From positions 1 to 64,000 of the forward strand of contig NZ_LDQC01000026.1 of assembly GCF_001475545.1 (NCBI RefSeq): 64,000 bases of DNA, given 5' to 3'. The translations under genes and the position numbers were made by a program. Source of the DNA: Curtobacterium luteum (GTDB taxonomy: Bacteria > Actinomycetota > Actinomycetes > Actinomycetales > Microbacteriaceae). This document shows positions 44,603 to 52,369 of this stretch, one piece after another. How positions within the stretch are numbered: the first letter of the stretch is position 1; every line of letters begins with the position of its first letter. The notes beneath the pieces were generated by a model. That model was not told the DNA's origin. It saw only the letters and a list, made by a program, of their open reading frames with translations, and did not search any database.

Positions 44603-44668
44603 GGCGGCTCGGGGTTCTTCCTGTTCGGTGGGATGGAGCTGTCGGGCGGACGCGTGCTGCGCCCGTCG

Positions 44669-45553
44669 TCAGCGTGCTGGTGCAGGGGTGGTCCGGGAGT
44701 GGTGTCGGCCGACCGCGCGGGTCCGGAGGGCACCGGTGGTGGGGTCGTGGTCGACGTCGATGCGGATGCCGTACACGTCCGAGAGTCGCTCGGCGTCGAG
44801 GACGTCCTCCGGGGTGCCGTCCGCCACGACGACGCCCCCACGGAGGAGCACCAGACGGTCCGCGACGGCGGCCGCCTGGTCGAGGTCGTGCAGCACGACG
44901 CCGACGGCGGTCCCGTGGACGTCCGCGAGGTCGCGGACCAGGTCGAGCAGCTCCACCTGGTAGCGCAGGTCGAGGTACGTCGTCGGCTCGTCGAGCAGGA
45001 GGACGCTGGTCTGCTGCGCCAGGCAGCTCGCCAGCCAGACCCGCTGGAGCTGTCCGCCGGACAGTTCATCGGCGGGTCGCTCGGCGAGGCTCGTCAGACC
45101 TGTCACGCCGAGCGCGTGGGCGACGACGACCGGCCCGTCCGGGTCCTGTCCGCCGAAGCGACCGCGGTGCGGGTGCCGTCCGAAGGTCACCAGGTCGCGG
45201 ACCCGGAGGCCACCGGGGACCGGGCGGCCCTGGGTCAGCAGGGCGACCTGGCGGGCGAACGCCTTCGGCGTCAGGGCGAGGCCGTCGACGACGTCGGTCT
45301 CGTCCGCCGTGCCCGTTCGCGCCGGCCCGGAGGCACGGCTCGCGCCGTGCGCGTCGGTCGCGCCGCGCAGGTGCACGGCCCCGGAGCGCACGGGCTGCAG
45401 TCGCGCGATCGAGCGCAGGAGCGTGGACTTGCCGGACCCGTTCGGGCCGACGAGGGCGGTCACCGTCCCGGCGGTGAGCTCGAGCGAGGCGGCGTGGACG
45501 ACGTCCTCGCCGTGGTACCCCACGGTGACGTCGTGTGCGTGCAGATCGACCAC
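44669..45553 (-). CDS. Siderophore ABC importer ATPase (FecE/FepC type)
   Basis: 294 residues. Walker A GPNGSGKST, Q-loop VALLTQ, signature LSGGQLQRV, Walker B VLLLDEPTTYLD and switch histidine VVLHDLDQA. A short insert (about 65-90, DAHGASRASGPARTG) after the first strand region is unusual. GTG start. First gene of the operon; the tandem iron boxes lie immediately upstream of it. Confidence 0.9.
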   Translation of the reverse strand: MVDLHAHDVTVGYHGEDVVHAASLELTAGTVTALVGPNGSGKSTLLRSIARLQPVRSGAVHLRGATDAHGASRASGPARTGTADETDVVDGLALTPKAFARQVALLTQGRPVPGGLRVRDLVTFGRHPHRGRFGGQDPDGPVVVAHALGVTGLTSLAERPADELSGGQLQRVWLASCLAQQTSVLLLDEPTTYLDLRYQVELLDLVRDLADVHGTAVGVVLHDLDQAAAVADRLVLLRGGVVVADGTPEDVLDAERLSDVYGIRIDVDHDPTTGALRTRAVGRHHSRTTPAPAR

Positions 45554-45558
45554 GCAGG

Positions 45559-45591
45559 TAAGGGTAGCCTCACCTACTTAGGTTTACCTAA
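45559..45591 (-). promoter_or_regulatory. Tandem DtxR/IdeR iron boxes
   Basis: 45559-45577 matches the DtxR consensus TTAGGTTAGCCTAACCTAA at 15 of 19 positions, and 45578-45591 is TTAGGT-TT-ACCTAA, a perfect half-site palindrome. The boxes adjoin each other directly upstream of the importer ATPase, so iron-loaded DtxR/IdeR should repress the whole siderophore operon. Confidence 0.85.
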
Positions 45592-45618
45592 CGTGTCGCG
45601 GGATTCCTCGTCGACACG
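45592..45618 (-). terminator. Hairpin after the 107-residue gene
   Basis: CGTGTCG (45592-45598) pairs with CGACACG (45612-45618) around a 13-nt loop, 2 nt past the stop of the minus-strand gene at 45621, separating it from the iron-regulated operon. Confidence 0.4.
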
Positions 45619-45620
45619 GG

Positions 45621-45944
45621 TCAGCAGGGTGCGTCGCAGCTCCGCGCCAGGCGCTCCAGGAGCTCGCGGGCCGACAGCGCCGCGGCGAGCTCGACCTCGA
45701 CCGGGTTGATGCCGATCGCCCGTTCGAACGCACGACGCCGTGCCTGGTCCGCGATCGGGACCTCCGGCCGCTGCGGGAGTTCGGCGATCGCACGCGCGGC
45801 GGCGTCGAAGGCACCCACCGGGCGACCGAGCTGCTCCCACATCGTCCGGACGTCGTGCGCGACCTGCTCGGCGTCGCCACCGAACTCGAAGCCGGCGGAC
45901 GCCATGGTCGCGAGGCCGTGCGCGATCGAGTCGTTCGGGATCAT
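45621..45944 (-). CDS. Small soluble protein of unknown function
   Basis: 107 residues, mostly helical (GLATMASAGFEFGGDAEQVAHDVRTMWEQLG, then QARRRAFERAIGINPVEVELAAALSARELLERL). No membrane segment or recognised domain. I use the ATG at 45944: a GACGAT box lies 6 nt upstream. Upstream in-frame starts would extend it into low-complexity sequence. It is divergent from a TetR gene and could be its partner. Confidence 0.5.
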   Translation of the reverse strand: MIPNDSIAHGLATMASAGFEFGGDAEQVAHDVRTMWEQLGRPVGAFDAAARAIAELPQRPEVPIADQARRRAFERAIGINPVEVELAAALSARELLERLARSCDAPC

Positions 45945-46132
45945 GTCGGCATCGTCACACGAGCGGCCGCGAGCGGGCTGAGCGGGCCGCATGTCCCCCG
46001 GAATGCCGACACCCGGACCGGGGATTCTGGTGTCCCCCGCCATCGACCAGGATGGAAGGAGCACCCGTCCCGGGTGTGGCACGCGCCCCACGAGGGCGCC
46101 CCGGACAGGACGTCCGGCGATCGGAGGGCACG

Positions 46133-46810
46133 ATGCTCGAGAACACCAGCGCTGACACGCACGCGGCAGCCGCTGCGGCCGCCACCCTGCACCTGCGGAT
46201 CACGATCGTCGGAGCGACGGTCGACCTCCTGCGCGACGTGCCGTTCCACGAGGCGCGACCCGAGCAGGTCGCGGAGCGGATGGGGATCACGCTCGCCGAG
46301 CTCGAACTGCACTTCCCGTCGTGGGACGGTCTCGTCCTCGCCGCCGTCGACCGCTGGAACGGCGGCCGCATGGAAGAGGTCGCGGCCGAGGTCGGCGACG
46401 CCGCGACGGTGGACCTCCTCCGCGCGATCGTCGCGTCGAACGCCGAGGACCCGGCCCTCATGCGGCTGCTCGTCGCCCTGTTGTCGGTCGCCGGCAACCC
46501 GGCGCACCCGATGGCCTCCTACCTCCGCTCGCGCTACCAGCTGTTCTTCTCGCGGATCAAGCGCGGCCTCGAGCGGGACGTCGCCGTCGGCCGGGCGCCG
46601 CACACGATGGAGCCCCGCCGCGGTGCCGAGCAGCTCATCGCCCTCTACGAGGGTCTGCAGCTCCAGGCGCTCCTGCGTGCGGACATGGACCTCGTCCAGG
46701 CGTTCGACCGAGCCGTGGCACGCCTCGAAGCCGGTTGGATGGAGCGGTACCAGCCACGCGCCCAGGTGCAGCACGCCACGTGGAGTGACCCGGGCAGCTG
46801 GGAGATCTGA
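46133..46810 (+). CDS. TetR-family regulator
   Basis: 225 residues. The helix-turn-helix is FHEARPEQVAERMGITLAELELHFPSWDGLVLAAVDRW, in which the usual recognition-helix tyrosine is replaced. The C-terminal domain is helical with LMRLLVALLSVAGNPAHP, as in a common actinobacterial TetR subgroup. GGAGGG lies upstream of the ATG. Targets are not evident. Confidence 0.75.
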   Translation: MLENTSADTHAAAAAAATLHLRITIVGATVDLLRDVPFHEARPEQVAERMGITLAELELHFPSWDGLVLAAVDRWNGGRMEEVAAEVGDAATVDLLRAIVASNAEDPALMRLLVALLSVAGNPAHPMASYLRSRYQLFFSRIKRGLERDVAVGRAPHTMEPRRGAEQLIALYEGLQLQALLRADMDLVQAFDRAVARLEAGWMERYQPRAQVQHATWSDPGSWEI

Positions 46811-46905
46811 CCGGTCGGGCGGAGGCTGGCCGGGATGCGCGGAACCGTGCGGGGACGGAGACCGGCCGGGGTACTCGGTGGAGACCCCAACCGGAAGGAG
46901 CCGTC

Positions 46906-47100
46906 GTGGCGAACCCCAACCCGATCGAGATCCAGAAGTACCTGAGCGGCATCGAGTACCCGGCGTCGAAGGACGACATCGTCGCGACCGCCGAGCGCGA
47001 GGGTGCCTCGGGCGATGCGCTCGAGGCACTGAAGAACATCCCGGACGGCGACTACGACGCACCCACCGCGGTGTCGAGCGCCGTCACCGACGCCAGCTGA
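46906..47100 (+). CDS. DUF2795 protein
   Basis: 64 residues, a complete DUF2795 domain (IEIQKYLSGIEYPASKDDIVATA, then LEALKNIPDGDYDAPTAVS). The family is small, soluble and helical, of unknown function and common in actinobacteria. GGAAGGAG lies 7 nt before the GTG. Confidence 0.88.
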   Translation: MANPNPIEIQKYLSGIEYPASKDDIVATAEREGASGDALEALKNIPDGDYDAPTAVSSAVTDAS

Positions 47101-47139
47101 GCGGCGGTCCGGCGCGACCGGCCGCGCGACTCCCCAGCT

Positions 47140-47223
47140 CGGCCGGTCCCGGAGCGCGGAGCACCGGCGTGGCCGGTTGCGGACCGCGGGTCACCGACGT
47201 CGCCGGTTGCGGACCGCGCGTCA
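47140..47223. repeat. Three 30-bp tandem repeats across the end of the exporter gene
   Basis: GCCGGT-N5-GCG-type units start at 47140, 47170 and 47200; the last two are nearly identical (GCCGGTTGCGGACCGCG). The third contains the stop codon of the ThrE-type gene (47221-47223). The unit is ten codons long, and the second copy carries an in-frame TGA at the same place. Confidence 0.7.
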
Positions 47224-48717
47224 CCAGCGGGGCCGGCTGCCGTCCCCGGGGTCGTAGCCCGAGTCGCGGATGACGCGGAGCGCCGTGGTGTCGCTGTGGA
47301 CCGAGTGCACGACGACCTTCCGCGCACGACGCAGGGCCCGGCGGGCGCCCGGCGTCGCGAAGAGTCCGCCGAGCACGAGACCGGCCCCGATCGCGAGCGC
47401 GACGGTCACGGCGGACACGAAGTCGAGCGCCGAGGTCGACGACCCGGACATCACGTTGAGCAGGGCGTTGGACACCGCGACACCGGGGAGCAGTGCGCCG
47501 CAGAACGCCGGGACGGCGATCGCCCCGACGGCGGTGCGCATCCGCGCCGCGGCGATCGTCGCGAGCACGCCGAGCAGCACGGACGCGAGGAACGTCGCGC
47601 CGAGCAGGGGCAGCCCGAGGTGGCGCATCGCCCACAGCGACGCTCCGGCCGAGACCGAGAACACCACTGCGACCGGGATCACCCGGGCGCTGGCCTGCTG
47701 CACGAAGCAGTTCGCCGCGGCGGACACGACCGTGAGGGACAGTGATGCCCACAGCGGCAGCGGGTCGAGCACGATGCCGGACGGGTCGACCTCGATCCGG
47801 AGCCAGTGCGTGAGTGCGATGCCCGCCGGGACCCCGACGACGATCGCGGCGATGACGAGCAGGATCGAGAAGGCCCGCGCGACCGCCATCGCCCGGAAGC
47901 CCGAGATCGCGTCCTGCGCCCAGGTCACGAGCGAGACGTGCGGCAGCAGGAGCACCACGAGCGCCGCCACCATGGTCGCGGCGCCGGCCGGACCGAGGAT
48001 GCCCGCCGCGATCGCCAGGGTGCCGAGTGCGGACGCCACCGCTCCCTGCGCGCCGGAGACGAAGAACTGCGGGAAGCCCCGACCGGTCAGCCACCGGCCG
48101 GACACGATGATCCCCATCATCAGGACGAACGCCCCGAGGCCGGCTCGCCACCCACCGCCGGCCTGCATCGCGATCGAGGTGCCGAGGACCGCGAGCCCGA
48201 CGTCGGCCAGCCAGTTCGGCCACCGGGGCGGCATCCGGAGCACGGCGACGAGGGCGCTCACGGCGGAGGTCATGTCGCGCGAACCGTGCACGAGGTCGTC
48301 CACGATCTGGTTCGCCCACGCGAGACGTCCGAGGTCCGAGCCGTCGATCGTCACGGTGCGGAACTTCACGAGCGCGGGGCCGTCGGTCGGTGCGTACTGG
48401 ATCGTCACCGAGCTGCCGGTGAGGTCCAGGTCGAGCGGTGCGAGGTTCCACTTCGTCGACACCGCGACCACGGCCGTCTCGACGCTCCGCGTGTCGGCGC
48501 CGGAGGCGAGCATGACCTCGGCCAGGTCGAGGCAGAAGTCCACGATCTGCACCGGCGAGTACTGCTCGCGGGGTCGGACGTCGGGGGTGACGTCCTCGTA
48601 GATCGTGCCACGCAGCCGAGCGCGGGCGTCGCGGAGATCGTGCTGCGCGACCTTCCGGACGCGGGGCCGCGGAGGGCGGCCGGGTCGCGGCGCGCCGGGG
48701 AGGAACTGCTCGGCCAT
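47221..48717 (-). CDS. Threonine/serine exporter family protein (ThrE type)
   Basis: 498 residues with the two ThrE halves in one chain. A cytoplasmic N-terminal domain holds DFCLDLAEVMLASGADTRSVETAV (the family signature) and WNLAPLDLDLTGSSV; about ten membrane helices follow with GGGWRAGLGAF and FLASVLLGVLA. ThrE exports threonine and serine in Corynebacterium, while other members move dipeptides or dicarboxylates. The start chosen is the ATG at 48717, which has a CACCAT box 6 nt upstream. The gene ends inside a 30-bp tandem repeat. Confidence 0.88.
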   Translation of the reverse strand: MAEQFLPGAPRPGRPPRPRVRKVAQHDLRDARARLRGTIYEDVTPDVRPREQYSPVQIVDFCLDLAEVMLASGADTRSVETAVVAVSTKWNLAPLDLDLTGSSVTIQYAPTDGPALVKFRTVTIDGSDLGRLAWANQIVDDLVHGSRDMTSAVSALVAVLRMPPRWPNWLADVGLAVLGTSIAMQAGGGWRAGLGAFVLMMGIIVSGRWLTGRGFPQFFVSGAQGAVASALGTLAIAAGILGPAGAATMVAALVVLLLPHVSLVTWAQDAISGFRAMAVARAFSILLVIAAIVVGVPAGIALTHWLRIEVDPSGIVLDPLPLWASLSLTVVSAAANCFVQQASARVIPVAVVFSVSAGASLWAMRHLGLPLLGATFLASVLLGVLATIAAARMRTAVGAIAVPAFCGALLPGVAVSNALLNVMSGSSTSALDFVSAVTVALAIGAGLVLGGLFATPGARRALRRARKVVVHSVHSDTTALRVIRDSGYDPGDGSRPRW

Positions 48718-48791
48718 CCCGCCATGGTGCCAGGCGCGGTCCGCCGAGTCCGGACGCGCGCTGAACGCGGCCCTGCCGTCGGCTGGGACGG

Positions 48792-49046
48792 TCAGCGCCG
48801 TCGACGCACGCTGAGGCGGCCGAGGGCGAAGGCCGCGACGACCGCGCCGACCAGGACGAGGACCGGCCCGACGACCTGCTGCCACGAGTGGGTCACCGGG
48901 TGGAAGACCGCTCCGGCGAGCGGGGCGTACGCGAACCAGCCGAACGAGGCGGTCGGTGCGGAGAGCCAGACCACCACGCCCGCGACCAAGACTGCAGCGC
49001 CCGCCCACAGGGCGAGCCAGGTCGGGGTGGCGAGGAACCGGGGCAC
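48792..49046 (-). CDS. Small two-helix membrane protein
   Basis: 84 residues: helices at about 10-30 (LALWAGAAVLVAGVVVWL) and 57-77 (VVGPVLVLVGAVVAAFAL) joined by an aromatic loop, and a basic C-terminus (SVRRRR), placing both ends inside. Function unknown. TACGCT lies 7 nt before the GTG. A palindromic terminator separates it from the osmC gene upstream. Confidence 0.65.
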   Translation of the reverse strand: MPRFLATPTWLALWAGAAVLVAGVVVWLSAPTASFGWFAYAPLAGAVFHPVTHSWQQVVGPVLVLVGAVVAAFALGRLSVRRRR

Positions 49047-49066
49047 GTCGCCCAGCGTACGGGGCG

Positions 49067-49114
49067 GACGGACGGGAGGCCCGTGGCGGGGTCGCCACGG
49101 GCCTCCCGTCCGTC
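49067..49114. terminator. Perfect 22-bp stem terminator (GGGAGGC family)
   Basis: Arms 49067-49088 and 49093-49114 (GACGGACGGGAGGCCCGTGG start) pair perfectly around a GGGT loop, 12 nt past the stop of the minus-strand osmC gene. Confidence 0.75.
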
Positions 49115-49126
49115 ACGCAGTGACGA

Positions 49127-49567
49127 CTACTGCTCGAACGTCGCGTGCAGCTCGATGTCGACGCCGGTGAGGGCCTTCGAGACGGGGCAGGTCGCCTTGG
49201 CCTCGTCGGCGGCCTTGAGGAAGGCTGCCTCGTCGATGCCGGAGACCTCGCCACTGACGGTGAGGACGATCCCGGTGAGCTTGAAGCCGCCGGCCGAGTC
49301 CGGGCCGAGCGAGACGTCGGCCTTGACGTCGAGGGCCTCGACGGTGCCGCCGGCCTCGCCGAGGATCGCCGAGAACTGCATCGCGTAGCAGGAGGAGTGG
49401 GCTGCGGCGATGAGCTCCTCGGGGCTGGTGGTGCCACCGGCCTCGTCCGCGGCGCGCTTCGGGAAGGACACGTCGTAGGTGCCGACCTTCGAGCTCGAGA
49501 GTTCGACCTGACCGGAACCGTCGTTGAGGCCGCCGTTCCAGGCTGTGCGTGCGGTGCGCGTGGGCAT
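49127..49567 (-). CDS. osmC: OsmC-family peroxiredoxin
   Basis: 146 residues with both redox cysteines of the family: SSCYAMQFS and KATCPVSKAL. The NGGLNDGSGQ and TSPEELIAAAHSS segments are typical OsmC. It reduces organic hydroperoxides in the cytoplasm. AAAGGAG lies 6 nt before the ATG at 49567, which decides the start. Confidence 0.9.
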   Translation of the reverse strand: MPTRTARTAWNGGLNDGSGQVELSSSKVGTYDVSFPKRAADEAGGTTSPEELIAAAHSSCYAMQFSAILGEAGGTVEALDVKADVSLGPDSAGGFKLTGIVLTVSGEVSGIDEAAFLKAADEAKATCPVSKALTGVDIELHATFEQ

Positions 49568-49734
49568 TCCCGCTCCTTTCGTGTGGGGAGGCTCCCTGCG
49601 GAGCCCTCGACTCCGGTTCGGAGCCAAGGCCGAGTCAATCGGAGAACGACCGTTCTCGCAACCCGCTCACGGGGAAGACGCAGGTCTGCCCTACGATCGG
49701 GCGCACGGGGGACAGCCGGACGTCCCGGACGCGC

Positions 49735-49851
49735 GTGACCGAGCACGGGCCGGTCGACGTGCTCCGGCGCCCGGACGCCGCCTGGGTGCGGTTCTGGACG
49801 GAGGGCTGGCGGTACCACGGCCGTGCGGTCGTCGTCACCCTCGGGCGCTGA
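49735..49851 (+). CDS. Possible 38-residue small protein
   Basis: 38 codons, rich in tryptophan and arginine (AAWVRFWTEGWRYHGRAVVVTLG). GTG start without a Shine-Dalgarno; a TACGAT box lies 38 nt upstream (49692-49697). The composition is unlike random GC-rich frames, but evidence for expression is thin. Confidence 0.3.
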   Translation: MTEHGPVDVLRRPDAAWVRFWTEGWRYHGRAVVVTLGR

Positions 49852-49921
49852 GGCCCCGGGTACCGCGACGATCCGGTAACGGGCCTGGTCCGGACCGGCC
49901 CGTCGAGGCTACCGTGAGGTC

Positions 49922-49942
49922 GCGGGGCAGTGGTTGCCCCGC
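49922..49942 (+). promoter_or_regulatory. Hairpin at the predicted 5' end of an mRNA
   Basis: GCGGGGCA (49922-49929) pairs with TGCCCCGC (49935-49942). TACCGT (49910-49915) predicts transcription from 49922, so the stem would start at the first base and end a few bases before the ribosome site GGGGAGC. 5'-terminal stems of this kind protect mRNA. Confidence 0.45.
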
Positions 49943-49957
49943 AGTGGGGAGCAGAGC

Positions 49958-50305
49958 ATGGCGACGAACCCGGAGTACACCGAGGCGGTCCGACCGCGGA
50001 GCTCGGGCAACGGGACCCCTGACGGTGGCATGGCGGTGGGGATCCCCTACGCGGCCCCGGAGCGCGGCCTCGTCAGCGGTGGGTCCGAGCCGGTCTCGCG
50101 GTCCGGGCTGGTCTGGCGCATCGTCGCCTCGATCGTCCTCGCCGCGGTCGGCATCAACGCGCTCGTCGTGGTCGGCCGCATCCTGGCCGGGCCCGAGGAC
50201 GTGTGGGCCGGCGCGATCGGCATGGCGCTCATCGCGGTGCTCGCACTCGCGTACCCGGTCGTCAACGTGGTGCGTTGGGCGCGCGCAGCGCGTCCTCGCC
50301 GCTGA
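49958..50305 (+). CDS. Membrane protein of unknown function
   Basis: 115 residues: about 50 polar residues, then helices at about 55-78 (LVWRIVASIVLAAVGINALVVVG) and 86-105, and an Arg-rich C-terminus. GGGGAGC lies 6 nt before the ATG. Family not recognised. The leader begins with a stable hairpin. Confidence 0.6.
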   Translation: MATNPEYTEAVRPRSSGNGTPDGGMAVGIPYAAPERGLVSGGSEPVSRSGLVWRIVASIVLAAVGINALVVVGRILAGPEDVWAGAIGMALIAVLALAYPVVNVVRWARAARPRR

Positions 50306-50309
50306 CGCC

Positions 50310-50347
50310 GGACGGGAGGCCCGTGGCGTCTCCGCCCCGGGCCTCCC
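50310..50347. terminator. Bidirectional terminator (GGGAGGC family)
   Basis: ACGGGAGGCCCG (50310-50321) pairs with CGGGCCTCCCGT (50336-50347); GGCG and CGCC extend the stem inside around a TCTC loop. It lies between the convergent membrane-protein and gamma-glutamyltransferase genes. Confidence 0.7.
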
Positions 50348-50363
50348 GTCGTCCGGTCCGTCC

Positions 50364-52226
50364 TCAGCGCGCGATCGCGTAGCCCTGGGCGCCCCGAGGA
50401 TTTGCTGCCGCCCCCACGACACCGGTCGACGGGTCGCGCGTGACGCAGCACAGCCGACCCAGCGCCCAGTCGCCCGCTCGGGTGACGACGTGGCCACGGG
50501 CCTCCAGCGCGCCGATGACGTCGTCGCCGAGCCGGTCCTCGACCACGAGGCCCGCGGGTTCCCACGTCCGTGGCCAGAACGACCCGGGGAACGACGTCGT
50601 GTGCAGCATCGGCGCGTCGATCGCCTGCTGGGGCGAGTAGCCGCCGACGATCCACCGCAGCAGGAAGAGCAGCTGCCACTGGTCCTGCTGGTCGCCCCCG
50701 GGCGACCCGAGTGCCGCGATCGGGTGGCCGTCCCGGAGCACGAGGGTCGGCGTGAGGGTGGTCCGGGGCCGCTGCCCGGGGGTCAGGGTGGACGCGGTGC
50801 CCTCCTCGAGCCAGGTCATCTGCAGCCGCGTGCCGAGGCAGAACCCGAGCTCGGGGATCGTCGGTGACGACTGGAGCCACCCGCCGGAGGGCGTCGCACT
50901 GACGATGTTCCCCCAGCGGTCGACGACGTCGATGTGGACCGTGTCCCCCCGTGTCTCGCCGGTCGGAGCGACGAACGGTTCGCCGCGGTCCTCCACGGGC
51001 ACCGCCTGCTCGGCGTCGCGGGTGACGCGGACGGTCGGTTCTCCGGCGCTCCCGCCCGCATCGGCGTCGTACTCGGTCCGGAGGGGCGGCGCGACGGGCG
51101 CGACACTGGGGACGGTCCCCGGACGCAGTTCCGCCGACGCCCGCTCACCGATCAGGGCACGACGCTCGTCGGTGTACGCGTCCGAGAGCAGGACCTCGAG
51201 GGGCACGTCCCCGTCGCCGTAGAACAGGTCGCGGTCGGCGAGGGCGAGCTTCTGCGCCTCGACGATCGTGTGGACGCCGACCTCGGTCGACGGGTCGAGC
51301 AGTGCGTCGTCGAACGGTTCGAGCAGCCGCAGTGTCTCGAGGAGCGCCGGACCCTGACCCCACGGTCCGGTCTTCGCGATCGTGCACCCCCGGAACTCCG
51401 CCGTGGTCGCGGGCTCGTACGTCGCCCGGAAGGCCTGGAGGTCGGACGCGCGGATCACGCCGGCGTGGTCGGTGCCCGACGAGTGTCGGTGCGGCTCCCG
51501 GACGAAGCGGTCGATCGCCTGCGCGACGAAGCCCTCCGCCCACTCCGTGCGGGCCGCGTCGATGCGGGCGGTGCGCCCGGCGTGCGCACCGCCGGCGGCG
51601 ACGAGCCGATCGAGGACCGAAGCGAGTTCCTCGTTGCGCACCAGGTCCCCGGGGACCGGCACCGCGCCTCCCGGCAGCCACTGCGCGGCCGACGTGGGCC
51701 AGTGCTCGCGGAACAGGTCCTGCACCGCCGTGATCGTCCGCACCACACCGGCGGTGACCGGGTGACCGTCCCGGGCGTACCCGATCGCCGGGGCCAGGAC
51801 GTCCGCGAGGTCCCAGGTCCCACGATCACGGAGCAGCAGGAGCCAGGCGTCCACCGCTCCGGGCACCGCGGCCGCGAGGGCGCCGGCGCCGGGGACGAGG
51901 TCGAGGCCTTCCTCGGTGAAGTGCTCAGGCGTCGCGCCGGCCGGCGCCGGTCCCTGCCCGCAGAGCACGACCGGTGTCGGGTCGTCGGCCGTCGCGAACA
52001 CCGCCGTGAGGTCACCGCCCGGGCCGTTGAGGTGCGGCTCGACGACCTGCAGCACGAAGGCTCCGGCCACCGCGGCGTCGAACGCGTTGCCGCCCCGTTC
52101 GAGGACCGACTGGGCGGTGGCGGTCGCGATCCAGTGCGTGGACGCGACCGCTCCGAACGTGCCGGCGAGGTCCGGACGGGTCGGTGTCGTCGTGGGCGGG
52201 ACGAAGGAGGGGTTCGGGGTCGGCAT
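50364..52226 (-). CDS. ggt: Gamma-glutamyltransferase family Ntn hydrolase
   Basis: 620 residues. N-terminal ATAQSVLERGGNAFDAAVAG and the GPGGD segment bind the glutamyl group. The autocatalytic nucleophile is Thr429 (RGDTVHIDVVD), leaving a small subunit of about 190 residues as expected, with GSPGGDQQDQW in the active site. There is no signal peptide, so it may be a cytoplasmic acylase-like member rather than a secreted glutathione enzyme. The start is the ATG at 52226, with CAGGAT 6 nt upstream. Confidence 0.88.
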   Translation of the reverse strand: MPTPNPSFVPPTTTPTRPDLAGTFGAVASTHWIATATAQSVLERGGNAFDAAVAGAFVLQVVEPHLNGPGGDLTAVFATADDPTPVVLCGQGPAPAGATPEHFTEEGLDLVPGAGALAAAVPGAVDAWLLLLRDRGTWDLADVLAPAIGYARDGHPVTAGVVRTITAVQDLFREHWPTSAAQWLPGGAVPVPGDLVRNEELASVLDRLVAAGGAHAGRTARIDAARTEWAEGFVAQAIDRFVREPHRHSSGTDHAGVIRASDLQAFRATYEPATTAEFRGCTIAKTGPWGQGPALLETLRLLEPFDDALLDPSTEVGVHTIVEAQKLALADRDLFYGDGDVPLEVLLSDAYTDERRALIGERASAELRPGTVPSVAPVAPPLRTEYDADAGGSAGEPTVRVTRDAEQAVPVEDRGEPFVAPTGETRGDTVHIDVVDRWGNIVSATPSGGWLQSSPTIPELGFCLGTRLQMTWLEEGTASTLTPGQRPRTTLTPTLVLRDGHPIAALGSPGGDQQDQWQLLFLLRWIVGGYSPQQAIDAPMLHTTSFPGSFWPRTWEPAGLVVEDRLGDDVIGALEARGHVVTRAGDWALGRLCCVTRDPSTGVVGAAANPRGAQGYAIAR

Positions 52227-52369
52227 GCTCCCATCCTGCTCCGTCCGCCCCGTGCCCCCGGAACTGGGGTTGTCCTCAGGAGCGCGGAACACCGAGCATC
52301 ATCCGGTGACCTGTGCAGGGCGGGTCGCAGTCCGTGCAGGGGCACGGCGCACCGACCAGCAGGGGAACC

